From Hydrogenophaga sp. (lineage in GTDB: Bacteria > Pseudomonadota > Gammaproteobacteria > Burkholderiales > Burkholderiaceae_C), in NCBI RefSeq assembly GCF_018780385.1, contig NZ_JADMJO010000003.1, positions 186,001 to 250,000 of the forward strand: a stretch of 64,000 bases of DNA. Direction: 5' to 3'. This document shows, piece after piece, positions 46,891 through 55,178 of the stretch. The notes beneath the pieces were generated by a model, which made no database searches, was not told where the DNA came from, and was given only the letters and a program-made list of their open reading frames with translations. The first letter of the stretch is position 1. Each line of letters opens with the position of its first letter. The position numbers and the translations under genes are program-made.

Positions 46891-46934
46891 GCGATGTGGG
46901 CCGGTGAGGGCTTCGACAGGCTCAGCCCGAACGG
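46860..46934. repeat. inverted pair of a 24-bp dispersed repeat
   Basis: Arms at 46860-46883 and 46911-46934 match as reverse complements with 3 mismatches in 24. Core TGTCGAAG and CTTCGACA ends are typical of short palindromic extragenic repeats. One arm lies inside the start of the btuF gene and the other in the gap to cobO. Confidence 0.75.
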
Positions 46935-46958
46935 GGTTTTACCTTGGATGGGGCGCAT

Positions 46959-47528
46959 TCAGTCCTCGATCCCTCGTTGGGCGGGGACACCCGCCTTGAA
47001 GTGGTGCTTGATGAGCGTCATCTCGGTCACGGTGTCAGCGAGTTCGATCACCTCGGCCGGCGCGCCGCGCCCAGTCAACACCACATGCACGTGGGGCGGG
47101 CGCTCGCGCAGGCAGGTCAGCACCGTGTCCAGCGGTACCCACCCGTAGCGCAACGGGTACATGATCTCGTCGAGCACGACCATGAAATGCTCACCGGCGC
47201 GGATGCTGGCCTCGGCCTTGGCCCAGCCCTCCAGCGCCAGCTGCGCCGAGTGCTCCAGGTCGCGGCTCTTCCAGCTGAAACCGTCGCCCAGGCCTTCGAT
47301 GGGAATGCCCAGTTGCTCGAACAGGCGGTGCTCGCCGAAACGCGCCGACGGCACCTTCATGAACTGGTAGACCTTGACCGACTTGCCACGGCCATGAGCA
47401 CGCAGGGCCAGGCCGAACGCGGCCGTGCTCTTGCCCTTGCCGGTGCCGGTGTGCACGAGCACCAGGCCGCGCCGTTCGCCCTGGGGTTTGGGGGTGTCGC
47501 GCAAGACAGGGGGTTCTTCGATCTGCAT
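46959..47528 (-). CDS. cobO: cob(I)yrinic acid a,c-diamide adenosyltransferase
   Basis: A 189-residue CobA/CobO-type enzyme that adenosylates corrinoids. The P-loop is VHTGTGKGKSTAAFGLALRA (given in part GTGKGKSTAAFG), and MVVLDEIMYPLRYGW and VLTGRGAPAEVIELAD are conserved. The start at 47528 (MQIEEPPV) is chosen; longer frames read into the spacer after btuD. Confidence 0.95.
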   Translation of the reverse strand: MQIEEPPVLRDTPKPQGERRGLVLVHTGTGKGKSTAAFGLALRAHGRGKSVKVYQFMKVPSARFGEHRLFEQLGIPIEGLGDGFSWKSRDLEHSAQLALEGWAKAEASIRAGEHFMVVLDEIMYPLRYGWVPLDTVLTCLRERPPHVHVVLTGRGAPAEVIELADTVTEMTLIKHHFKAGVPAQRGIED

Positions 47529-47556
47529 GGTTCGGGCTCCAGAAGAAAAAGAGAGG

Positions 47557-48318
47557 TCAACGGGGCAGCGCGACCCACTGGTCGCCCAGCGGATGGATCG
47601 CGATGCGGTGGTCAAAAACCTGTTCGAGGGCCTGATGGGTGGCCGGGTCGTTGCAGCCGCCTTGGTGGTGCACGCGGCCCCCGGCCATCACCACCATCTG
47701 GTCGGCGTGCAGCGCCATGCCGATCTCGTGCAGCACGCTGACCACCGTCTTGCCTTGCGCCACCAGTTCGCGCACCAGCAGCAGCCAGTCGGCCTGGTGC
47801 GGTGGGTCCAGGTTGGCCAGGGGTTCGTCCATCAGCATCACCTCAGCCTGCACCGCCAGCAGGCGTGCCAGCAGCACGCGCTGGCGCTCGCCGCCCGAGA
47901 GCGCGCCGAGGGGCCGCTCGCGCCAGTCCCAGGCCTGGGTGGCGCGCAGGGCCTGCTCCACCGCGACGCGGTCGGCGCCGGACGACGGGGCCAGCCAGGG
48001 CTGGTGCGGCAGGCGGCCGAGCATGGCCACGTCCCACACGCTGAGGTCGTCCGCGCCCTGCTCGCCCTGACCCAGCCAAGCCAGGCAGCGTGCGCGTTCG
48101 CGGCCGCGCCATTGCGCCAGCGGGCGGTCCAGCAGTTGCACCTGGCCGCTGTGCGGCAGCAGGCCGGCCAGCGCCTTGAGCAGGGTCGATTTGCCGGCGC
48201 CGTTGGGCCCGACCACGCTGGTCCAGCGCGCGGCGGGCAGCTGCACGTCGATGCCGTGCAGCACGGGCGTGCCGCCCAGCGACACGGCGATGCCGCGTGC
48301 TTGCAAAGCGGCGCTCAC
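47557..48318 (-). CDS. btuD: cobalamin ABC transporter ATP-binding protein
   Basis: A 253-residue ABC ATPase of the FecE/BtuD group. Walker A is VVGPNGAGKSTLLKAL, the signature is LGALSGGERQRVLLAR, Walker B is VMLMDEPLANLDP and the switch His is in VSVLHEIGMAL. It begins with GTG at 48318, overlapping the permease stop as GTGA; the upstream GGAGGTGGC supports that start. Confidence 0.93.
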   Translation of the reverse strand: MSAALQARGIAVSLGGTPVLHGIDVQLPAARWTSVVGPNGAGKSTLLKALAGLLPHSGQVQLLDRPLAQWRGRERARCLAWLGQGEQGADDLSVWDVAMLGRLPHQPWLAPSSGADRVAVEQALRATQAWDWRERPLGALSGGERQRVLLARLLAVQAEVMLMDEPLANLDPPHQADWLLLVRELVAQGKTVVSVLHEIGMALHADQMVVMAGGRVHHQGGCNDPATHQALEQVFDHRIAIHPLGDQWVALPR

Positions 48319-49379
48319 AAGCCACCTCCCGGCCGGCGGCGCCGGTGCATCAGCCACAACAAATAGCTGCCGCCCAGCACGGCGGTGAGCACGCCCACGG
48401 GCAGTTCCTGCGGCGCGATGATCCAGCGCGCGAGCACGTCGGCCGCCATCAGCAGCAGGCCGCCCATCAAGGCGCTCAACACGATGAGGCGGCCGTGCGT
48501 GGTCTTCACGATGGAGCGCACCAAATGCGGCGAGGCCAGGCCCACGAAAGCGATCAGCCCGGTCTGCGCCACGGCCGCGCCAGTGGCCAGCGCCAGCACC
48601 GCCACCAGCACGGCGCGCACCGCGGCCAGCGGCAGGCCCAGGCTGACGGCGGTGGCTTCGCCCAGGGCCAGGCCATCGAGCACGCGGCCGAACGAGGCCG
48701 CCACCAGCAAGGCGGCCAGCAGCATCGCCGCCATCACGCCGCACGCCGCCCAGCCGACGAAACCGGTGCTGCCCAGCATGAAGCCCTGCATGGCCTGCAA
48801 GGTGTCGGGCGACGCGATGGTGACGAGGTCGCGCCCCGCGCCCAGCACCACGCCGACGATCACGCCCGCCAGCAGCAGACGCAGCGTGTGCTGCACACCT
48901 TTGGCCAAGGCCAGCGTGAGCACCACGCCGATCACCGCGCCGGCGAACGCCGCACCCGTCAGGCCCAGACGCACCAGCCACTGCGTGGCAAACGGCGTGG
49001 TGCCGAACAGGGCCAGCGCCAGGGCCACCCCGAGCGCTGCGCCCGAGGCGCTGCCGAGCAGGTAGGGATCGGCCAGCGGGTTGCGGAACAGGCCCTGCGC
49101 CACCGCACCGGCCAGGCCGAGCAGCGCACCGGCCACCCAGGCGCCGAGCGTGCGCGGCAGCCGGATGTCCCACAGGATCTGCCAGGCCACGGCGTCGTGG
49201 CGCGCGTGCAGCACGCTGTCGAAGCCGGTGCTGCCCACGCCCACGCCCAGCAGCAACGCGAGCAGCGCCACCAACAGCAGGGCCGCTCCCAACCAAGAAA
49301 CACCGCGGAACCGGCTTTGCCGGGCCGCAGGTGTCGCCCCCTTGAGGGGGTCGCGCGAAGCGCGGCGGGGGTGCTTCAC
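48315..49379 (-). CDS. btuC: cobalamin ABC transporter permease
   Basis: A FecCD/BtuC permease of about 354 residues with roughly ten membrane helices. RLPRTLGAWVAGALLGLAGA is given in part as RLPRTLGAWVAGA; NPLADPYLLGSASGA and GLIAFVGLASPHLVR are conserved. The only early start that overlaps the upstream stop (GTG at 49379) places 24 residues of repeat R1 in frame at the N-terminus (HPRRASRDPLKGATPAARQ). A later TTG near 49288 would give the family's usual start. The start is therefore uncertain. Confidence 0.9.
   Translation of the reverse strand: MKHPRRASRDPLKGATPAARQSRFRGVSWLGAALLLVALLALLLGVGVGSTGFDSVLHARHDAVAWQILWDIRLPRTLGAWVAGALLGLAGAVAQGLFRNPLADPYLLGSASGAALGVALALALFGTTPFATQWLVRLGLTGAAFAGAVIGVVLTLALAKGVQHTLRLLLAGVIVGVVLGAGRDLVTIASPDTLQAMQGFMLGSTGFVGWAACGVMAAMLLAALLVAASFGRVLDGLALGEATAVSLGLPLAAVRAVLVAVLALATGAAVAQTGLIAFVGLASPHLVRSIVKTTHGRLIVLSALMGGLLLMAADVLARWIIAPQELPVGVLTAVLGGSYLLWLMHRRRRPGGGL
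49303..49377 (-). repeat. dispersed repeat R1, copy b
   Basis: Nearly identical to copy a at 38378-38450. It follows the stop codon of the second btuF-like gene directly and either precedes or encodes the N-terminus of btuC. Confidence 0.8.
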
Positions 49380-50248
49380 TTCAAACCCTTGCTGGTGATG
49401 CAGCGCGCCATCAGCCGTGCGGCCTCGGCCATGCGCGGGCCGGGGCGCACCAGCACGTCGGATTCGTCGGCTGTGAAGACGCAGATCCGCTGCTCGCGCA
49501 GCGCGCGCATGCCGCGCCAGCCCGGCCGCAGCTCCAGGCCCTGCACGTTGCGCGAGCCGACCATGATCAGGTCGGGGTTGGCGCGCACCACGTACTCGGG
49601 GTTGATGCGCGGAAACGGGCCGAGCGACGGCGCCACGATGTTCTGCACGCCCAGGCGCGCCATCATCTCGCCGATGAAAGAACCGGTGCCGGCCGCGTAG
49701 CCCCCGGAACTGACTTCGTAATACACCCGCAACGAGCGCGCACCCGGCGGCAGCGATTGCGCCGCGGCTGACACGCCCGCGTCGATGGCGCGCCAGATGC
49801 GTTGCGCATCGGGCACCTCGAGCAACTGGCCGAGCTTGCCCATGACGCGCTGCGCGTCGGCCGAGCTCCTGGGCTCCATCGCCAGCACCTGGATGCCCAG
49901 CGACTCCAGCCGCTGCACGCCACGCGACGAGGTGGCCATGAGCACCACGTCGGGCTTCAAGGCCACGATGGCTTCGATGTTGGGGTCGATGCCACCACCG
50001 GTCTGCGGCAGGCTGCGCACGAAGGCCGGGTGGTTGGAGTACCGGTCCACGCCCACCAGACGGTGGCATTGCCCCAGTTCGCACACCGTCTCGGTCAGCG
50101 ACGGCAGCAGCGAGACGATGCGCTGCGGCGACTGGGTCAGCGTCATCGTCACACCGCGGTCGTCGGTGACTTGCACGCCGGCGGCGTGCAGCGTGCCGGT
50201 GCAGGCCAGCAGCACTGTCCACAGCCACCTTGCTGTCGCGTGTTTCAT
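49376..50248 (-). CDS. BtuF-like cobalamin-binding periplasmic protein (second)
   Basis: A 290-residue periplasmic-binding protein with a signal peptide (WLWTVLLACTGTLHA). The mature part has RIVSLLPSLTETVCELGQ, VGVDRYSNHPA, FIGEMMARLGVQNIV and FPRINPEYVVRANPD, closely matching the first btuF-like protein. It lies between cobU and btuC, so it is probably the partner of BtuCD, and the first copy may be a duplicate with a shifted role. It overlaps cobU by 4 nt. Confidence 0.9.
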   Translation of the reverse strand: MKHATARWLWTVLLACTGTLHAAGVQVTDDRGVTMTLTQSPQRIVSLLPSLTETVCELGQCHRLVGVDRYSNHPAFVRSLPQTGGGIDPNIEAIVALKPDVVLMATSSRGVQRLESLGIQVLAMEPRSSADAQRVMGKLGQLLEVPDAQRIWRAIDAGVSAAAQSLPPGARSLRVYYEVSSGGYAAGTGSFIGEMMARLGVQNIVAPSLGPFPRINPEYVVRANPDLIMVGSRNVQGLELRPGWRGMRALREQRICVFTADESDVLVRPGPRMAEAARLMARCITSKGLK

Positions 50249-50808
50249 GTCGCCTCTTTCAATGTGAGCGGCAGCCCTGCCGCCATCAGCGTGACGCGAT
50301 CGCAGGCGGCCGCGACGGCCTGGTTCAGGCCGCCGAGCGCGTCCACGAAAGCGCGCGTCTCGCGCCCCATGGGGATCACGCCCAGGCCGATCTCGTTGCC
50401 CACCAGCACCACCGGTCCGCGCGCGGCCGCTATCGCGCGGCACAGGTCCTGCGTCGGCCCGGTGGCGTCGGCAGCAGCGCCCTCGGCGGGCATCAACAGG
50501 TTCGTCAACCACAGCGTGAGGCAGTCCACCACCACCAGGGTGTGCGGTGCGCTGTGTTCGCTCAGGGCAGCGGCCAGCATGAGCGGCTCTTCCACCGTCG
50601 CCATGCCGGGCACGCGCTCGGCGCGGTCGCGCTGGTGGCGCGCGATGCGGTCTCGCATCTCCTCGTCCCAAGCCTGGCCGGTGGCGACCATCACCGCGCG
50701 GTGTTGCGGTGAAGCGTCCAGCCACTGGCGTGCAAGCAACTCCGCGCGGCGCGACTTGCCGCTGCGCTGGCCGCCGAGGATGAATTCGCTGCGTGCGATC
50801 TCAGCCAT
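50245..50808 (-). CDS. cobU: adenosylcobinamide kinase / guanylyltransferase
   Basis: A 187-residue bifunctional enzyme (CobU/CobP) that phosphorylates and then guanylylates adenosylcobinamide. The P-loop is LGGQRSGKSRRAE, RIARHQRDR carries the guanylylated His, and VVDCLTLWLTNLL and VGNEIGLGVIPMGRE are conserved. It overlaps the neighbours on both sides. Confidence 0.95.
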   Translation of the reverse strand: MAEIARSEFILGGQRSGKSRRAELLARQWLDASPQHRAVMVATGQAWDEEMRDRIARHQRDRAERVPGMATVEEPLMLAAALSEHSAPHTLVVVDCLTLWLTNLLMPAEGAAADATGPTQDLCRAIAAARGPVVLVGNEIGLGVIPMGRETRAFVDALGGLNQAVAAACDRVTLMAAGLPLTLKEAT

Positions 50809-51619
50809 GCTGCTGCATCCAGTGGGTGACGATGCGGTGCATCTGCGCCACGCCGTCGGTGAGTGCGGCCGGGCCGGGCTGCAGGATGTCGGCCGACTTG
50901 ATCTCGAACAGTTGTCCGGTCTTCACCGCGGCCACGTCCTGCCAGCCAGCGCGCGCGGCCACCTTCTCGGGTCGGAAGTGCTTGCCGCACCAGGAGCCGA
51001 TGATGATGTCGGGGTTGCGCCGCACGATCTCGGCGCCGTCGGCAATGATGCGGTCCTTGCCCATCGGCATGGCCGCGAGTTCGGGAAACACATCGTCGCC
51101 ACCGGCGATGCCCAGCAATTCCGACACCCAGCGGATGCCGGAGATGTGTGGCTCGTCCCACTCTTCGAAGAACACGCGCGGGCGGCGCTTTCCGCTGGCC
51201 TGCAGCGTCTGCACAGCGGCGCGGATGCCGTCGAGCCGCGTGCGCGTGTCGGCGATCCAGGCCAAACCTTGTTCGGCACAGCCGACGATCGCCGCCACCT
51301 GGTAGAGCATGGAGAGGATCTCGTCCACGCTGCGCTGGTTGAACACCGTGACCTGCACGCCCGCGCGGATCAACAAGGCCGCGATGTCGGCCTGCAGATC
51401 GGAGAAGCCGAACACGCAGTCCGGTTTCAACGCGAGGATCTTGTCGATCTTCGCGCTCAGGAAGGCACTGACCTTGGGCTTTTCTTCGCGCGCCCGGCGC
51501 GGTCGCACCGTGTAGCCCGAGATGCCGACGATGCGGTGCTCCTGCCCAAGCAGGTACAGCCACTCGGTGGTCTCTTCGGTCAGGCAGACGATGCGCTGCG
51601 GGCCCAGGGCGGTGGTCAT
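50801..51619 (-). CDS. cobalamin-binding-like protein without signal peptide
   Basis: A 272-residue protein with the BtuF/TroA-type fold (RIVCLTEETTEWLYLLG, RIVGISGYTVRP, VSELLGIAGGDDVFPEL, NPDIIIGSWCGKHF) but no signal peptide: the conserved first strand begins at residue 9. It is placed between cobU and cobB and overlaps both genes. It may be a cytoplasmic corrinoid-binding or trafficking protein instead of a transporter component. That role is inferred. Confidence 0.8.
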   Translation of the reverse strand: MTTALGPQRIVCLTEETTEWLYLLGQEHRIVGISGYTVRPRRAREEKPKVSAFLSAKIDKILALKPDCVFGFSDLQADIAALLIRAGVQVTVFNQRSVDEILSMLYQVAAIVGCAEQGLAWIADTRTRLDGIRAAVQTLQASGKRRPRVFFEEWDEPHISGIRWVSELLGIAGGDDVFPELAAMPMGKDRIIADGAEIVRRNPDIIIGSWCGKHFRPEKVAARAGWQDVAAVKTGQLFEIKSADILQPGPAALTDGVAQMHRIVTHWMQQHG

Positions 51620-52959
51620 GCGGTGCCTCCTGGCAGGAACAGCGACGCGGTGGCCGCCGGGCTGGATGGGAACCAGGCGTGGAAGTAGCTGGCCTGCACC
51701 GCACCGGCGCGGTACACGGCTTCGCCGACACCACGAGCCTCACCGCGCACCGACTCGGTGTGGCCCGCTGGCTCGAGTGGAGACTCGCAACGCGAGTAGT
51801 GAAAGGTGTGGCCGCGCAGCACGCCAGCGGCCAGCGCGAGTTGCTGCGGGCCAAGCGCGGCCAGGCGCTTCTGCATCACGACGCGGCCGGGCAACAGGCC
51901 CCAGGTGGCCTGGGCGTCGCCATCGCTGGAAACGAGGGACTCGAACAGCGGCATCATGCCGCCGCATTCTGCCCAAACAGGAAGGCCCGCCTGCGCGTGA
52001 GCGCGCAGGCTGTTGCGCGTGCGTGTGCCCGCCGCGAGCGTGGCGGCATGCAACTCGGGATACCCACCAGGCAACCAGACCGCGTCGCACGGCGGCAGCG
52101 GCTCGTCGGCCAGGGGCGAGAAGAAGACCAGCTCGGCGCCCAGCACGCGCAACACATCGAGATTGGCCGGGTAGATGAAACAGAAGGCGGTGTCGCGCGC
52201 GACGGCGATGGTCTTGCCCTTCAGCAGCGGCTCCTCCGCGGGCTCGTCGTTCGGCGCATCGAACGCCACCGACCAGCGCGCCAGTGCAGCGCCATCCATC
52301 TGTCCGAGTGGCGTGCGGAACAGCGCGTCGGCCGCGGCATCGAGCCGCGCCAGGGCATCGGGCAACTCGGCGGCCACCGTCAGACCCAGGTGGCGCTCGG
52401 GCAGCGAAAAGGCCTCGTCGCGCATGACCGCCCCCAGAAAGTTCGAGTCGGTCCGGGCTTCACCACCCGGCAAGGCACCCTGCAGCATCTGCGCGTGGCG
52501 CTCGCTGGCCACGCGGTTGGCCAGCACACCCGCCCAAGGAAGCCCTGGCCGGAAGTGCTGCAAGCCAAAAGCCAGCGCGCCGAAGGTGCCGGCCATGGCC
52601 GAGGCGTCGATCACCGCCAGCACCGGCAGGCCGAAGCGCTGCGCCAGGTCGGCCGCGCTGGGCTCGCCATCGAACAGGCCCATGACGCCTTCAACCACGA
52701 TCAGATCGGCCTGCCCGGCGGCTTCGTGCAGTCGCGCGCGCGCATCGTCTTCGCCCGTCATCCACAGGTCAAGGTTGTGCACCGGGTGCCCCGAGGCGAG
52801 CGCAAGCCAGTGCGGGTCCAGAAAGTCCGGACCACATTTGAAAGCGCGCACGCGCCGGCCGGCGCGCGCGTGCAGGCGCGCCAGTGCCGCGGCCACCGTG
52901 GTCTTGCCCTGGCCTGAAGCCGGGGCTGCCACGAGAATGGCCGGGCAAGGGTGTGTCAC
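51616..52959 (-). CDS. cobB: cobyrinate a,c-diamide synthase
   Basis: A 447-residue glutamine amidotransferase that amidates side chains a and c. The P-loop is APASGQGKTTVAAALA, DLWMTGED and EGVMGLFDGEPS are conserved in the ATPase domain, and the C-terminal glutaminase domain has AECGGMMPLFESL with the catalytic Cys. It overlaps btuB upstream by 4 nt. Confidence 0.95.
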   Translation of the reverse strand: MTHPCPAILVAAPASGQGKTTVAAALARLHARAGRRVRAFKCGPDFLDPHWLALASGHPVHNLDLWMTGEDDARARLHEAAGQADLIVVEGVMGLFDGEPSAADLAQRFGLPVLAVIDASAMAGTFGALAFGLQHFRPGLPWAGVLANRVASERHAQMLQGALPGGEARTDSNFLGAVMRDEAFSLPERHLGLTVAAELPDALARLDAAADALFRTPLGQMDGAALARWSVAFDAPNDEPAEEPLLKGKTIAVARDTAFCFIYPANLDVLRVLGAELVFFSPLADEPLPPCDAVWLPGGYPELHAATLAAGTRTRNSLRAHAQAGLPVWAECGGMMPLFESLVSSDGDAQATWGLLPGRVVMQKRLAALGPQQLALAAGVLRGHTFHYSRCESPLEPAGHTESVRGEARGVGEAVYRAGAVQASYFHAWFPSSPAATASLFLPGGTA

Positions 52960-54800
52960 TTCTGCGGCGCCCAGTTAAGCGTGACGTAGGTCGCACGGCC
53001 CGGCTGGTTATAGCCGTACGCGGTCTCGTAGAACTTGTCGCCCACATTGTTCAGCCGCAGCGCCAGCGACCAGTCCTTGTTCACGGCGTAGCGCGCGTGC
53101 AGGTCCACCGTGCCGAAGCCCGGCAGACGCCGCGCGTTGGCCGCGTCGTCGAAACGCTCGGACACGAGTTGCACGGATGTGCCCCAGGTCCAGGCCCCGG
53201 TCTTGTGGTCCAGGCTGGCGGTCAACACCTCGTCGGCGCGGCGCTGCAGCTTGCGGTGGTTGAGCTCGTTGCGCGCGTCCAGCAGTTCCAGGTTGGTGAA
53301 CCAGCTCCAGGCACCCGCCGAGCCGGTGTAGGCCAGCGACCAGCCTTCAAGGCGGGCGCGGGGCACGTTGGTCACCGCCGGCTGGATGGTGATGAAGCCG
53401 CGCACGCGGTTGTCGAAGCGCGTGAGCTTCACTTCATGCAGCCCTTGCGAGTAGGTCAATCCCACCTCACGGTTCTTGCCGCGCTCGGGTTGCGTGCTCG
53501 GGTTGCCGGTAAAGAAAGGCGACACGTAGTACAGCGTGTTGAACGACGGCATCTTGAATGACGTGCCGTAGGCCATATGCGGGCGCCAGTTCGGTGTGAT
53601 CTGGAACCCGTAGCTGGCGAAACCGGTGGTGGCACCGCCGAACTGCGAGTTCTCGTCGCGCCGCAGGTTGGCCTGCCAGAGGTGTTGGCCCGCCTGGCCG
53701 GTCAGGCCCACGAAGACCGCATCGGTCGTGCGCGAGTGCACCGCGTAGGCCTGCGTGCCCGACACCGCTTCCTTGATCGACTCCGCGCCCACCAGCAGAT
53801 TGCCCACGGCGGTGTTCCAGTCGTGCTGCAGCGTGATCTGCGTCTGCGAGGTATTGAACACCGACGGCGCACCCGGCGCGCTGAACGTGTCTGCCTGGTC
53901 ATCGCTGCGCGACACGCGCAATTGCGTGCGCGAATCGGCCGACCACTTGCGCTCCAGGCCCCAGCCCGCCACGCGGGTGATGCTTTCGATGCGCGCGTTG
54001 AACGTGCCCGGCCCCTGGTCGAACTGGCTGGTGCCGTCGGCCTGGGTGAAGTTGAGGTCGGTCGTCCAGCCTGGTGCGATGGCCCAGCGCAGCGAGGCCG
54101 AGAGGCTGTCCTGGTCGAAGCCATCTTTGTCGGGGTTGTGGTTGCCGAAGGCCACGTTCCGGTTGGTCGACGAGAAGCCGTCTTCGCGCAGGGCGCCCAC
54201 GCTCAGGTTGTAGGTGACCGTGTCGTTGCCACCGCTCAGGCCTGCGTTGACCTCGCGGTGCCCGAAGCTGCCGAGCGTCACGCTGGCGTTTGGATGAAAA
54301 CCCTTCAAGCCGCGCTTGGTGAAGATCTGCACCACGCCGCCCACCGCGTCGCTGCCGTACAGCGCGGACGCCGGGCCCTTGAGCACCTCGATGCGATCGA
54401 TCGCGTTCAGCGGGATGTTGTCCCAGTTCGCCGAGCCGGCGGTGCTGGAGCCATAGCGCACGCCATCGATCAGCAGCAGCACGTGGCGGGCTTCGGTGCC
54501 GCGAATGAACAGGCCCGACTGTTTGCCCAGGCCGCCGTTGGACGACATCTGCAGGCCCGCATTGCGCGAGAGCACTTCGGACAGCGAGCGGCCAGCGGAC
54601 TGCTGGATCACTTCTGCGTCGATCACGACCACGTCACTGAGCACGGCGTCGGTGCGGGTCTCGACCCGCGTGGCCGTGACCACGGTTTCCTTGAGGGTGG
54701 ATTCGGCAGCGGATTGAGCGTGGGACGCAGACGCGCCAAAGCCCGCCAGCAATGCCAGCGGTAGCACGGCCAGGGGCGCGTGCAGGATGCGATTTTTCAT
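52956..54800 (-). CDS. btuB: TonB-dependent cobalamin receptor
   Basis: A 614-residue outer-membrane receptor. The signal peptide (LAVLPLALLAGFGASASHAQ, given in part) precedes a TonB box region (KETVVTATRVETRTD), a plug domain (SLSEVLSRNAGLQMSSNGG, GTEARHVLLLIDGVRYG, ALYGSDAVGGVVQIFTKRG given in part) and a 22-strand barrel ending with an aromatic-rich strand (RATYVTLNWAPQK). The cobalamin riboswitch 96 bp upstream and the downstream cob genes identify the ligand. It opens the cobalamin run. Confidence 0.95.
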   Translation of the reverse strand: MKNRILHAPLAVLPLALLAGFGASASHAQSAAESTLKETVVTATRVETRTDAVLSDVVVIDAEVIQQSAGRSLSEVLSRNAGLQMSSNGGLGKQSGLFIRGTEARHVLLLIDGVRYGSSTAGSANWDNIPLNAIDRIEVLKGPASALYGSDAVGGVVQIFTKRGLKGFHPNASVTLGSFGHREVNAGLSGGNDTVTYNLSVGALREDGFSSTNRNVAFGNHNPDKDGFDQDSLSASLRWAIAPGWTTDLNFTQADGTSQFDQGPGTFNARIESITRVAGWGLERKWSADSRTQLRVSRSDDQADTFSAPGAPSVFNTSQTQITLQHDWNTAVGNLLVGAESIKEAVSGTQAYAVHSRTTDAVFVGLTGQAGQHLWQANLRRDENSQFGGATTGFASYGFQITPNWRPHMAYGTSFKMPSFNTLYYVSPFFTGNPSTQPERGKNREVGLTYSQGLHEVKLTRFDNRVRGFITIQPAVTNVPRARLEGWSLAYTGSAGAWSWFTNLELLDARNELNHRKLQRRADEVLTASLDHKTGAWTWGTSVQLVSERFDDAANARRLPGFGTVDLHARYAVNKDWSLALRLNNVGDKFYETAYGYNQPGRATYVTLNWAPQK

Positions 54801-54895
54801 GGTGAAGAAACGAACAGGAAGCCCTCACCATCTTCCCCGACGGTGCATGGGCATCACGGCGGCGCGGCCGTTGCCAGACGCACCACCACCTTGTT

Positions 54896-55078
54896 GGCCG
54901 GTATCCGGGCTGACAGAACAACCTTCATCGCCTTCCCAGACAACAACGTGTGTCGTCCAGTGGCTGCGTGATGAAAGCGGAGTGGCCCGATCTGCGTCGG
55001 GTCTCTCGTCTGCTTACCGTTGCGGGGGCAGCGCAGGTTAGGTTCGTCCTTGTGGACTCTCCCTCCTGCTTCCCGTTG
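54896..55078 (-). ncRNA. cobalamin (AdoCbl) riboswitch
   Basis: On the minus strand the leader of btuB contains the known conserved blocks in order: ACGGGAAGC, GAGTCC, GCGCTGCCCCCGCAACGGTAA (given in part as GCTGCCCCCGCAACGGTAA), GCAGCCACTG, CTGGGAAGGCG, and the B12-box region TGTCAGCCCGGATACCGGCC. It should reduce btuB and downstream gene expression when adenosylcobalamin is bound. Confidence 0.95.
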
Positions 55079-55120
55079 AACTGCGGCATGTGAACCACAC
55101 CGCGAGCACCAACAGGCGGC

Positions 55121-55147
55121 ATTCTAAGCCGCGCCGGCGTGGGGCAA
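55121..55147 (-). promoter_or_regulatory. possible promoter for the btuB riboswitch transcript
   Basis: TTGCCC (55142-55147) and TAGAAT (55121-55126) on the minus strand with a 15-bp spacer, about 35 bp upstream of the riboswitch. Spacing is short, so confidence is moderate. A divergent -10 (TACAAT at 55151-55156) may serve the plus-strand zapA unit. Confidence 0.4.
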
Positions 55148-55178
55148 CCCTACAATGCGAAAACTGCGAGTCCCCACC

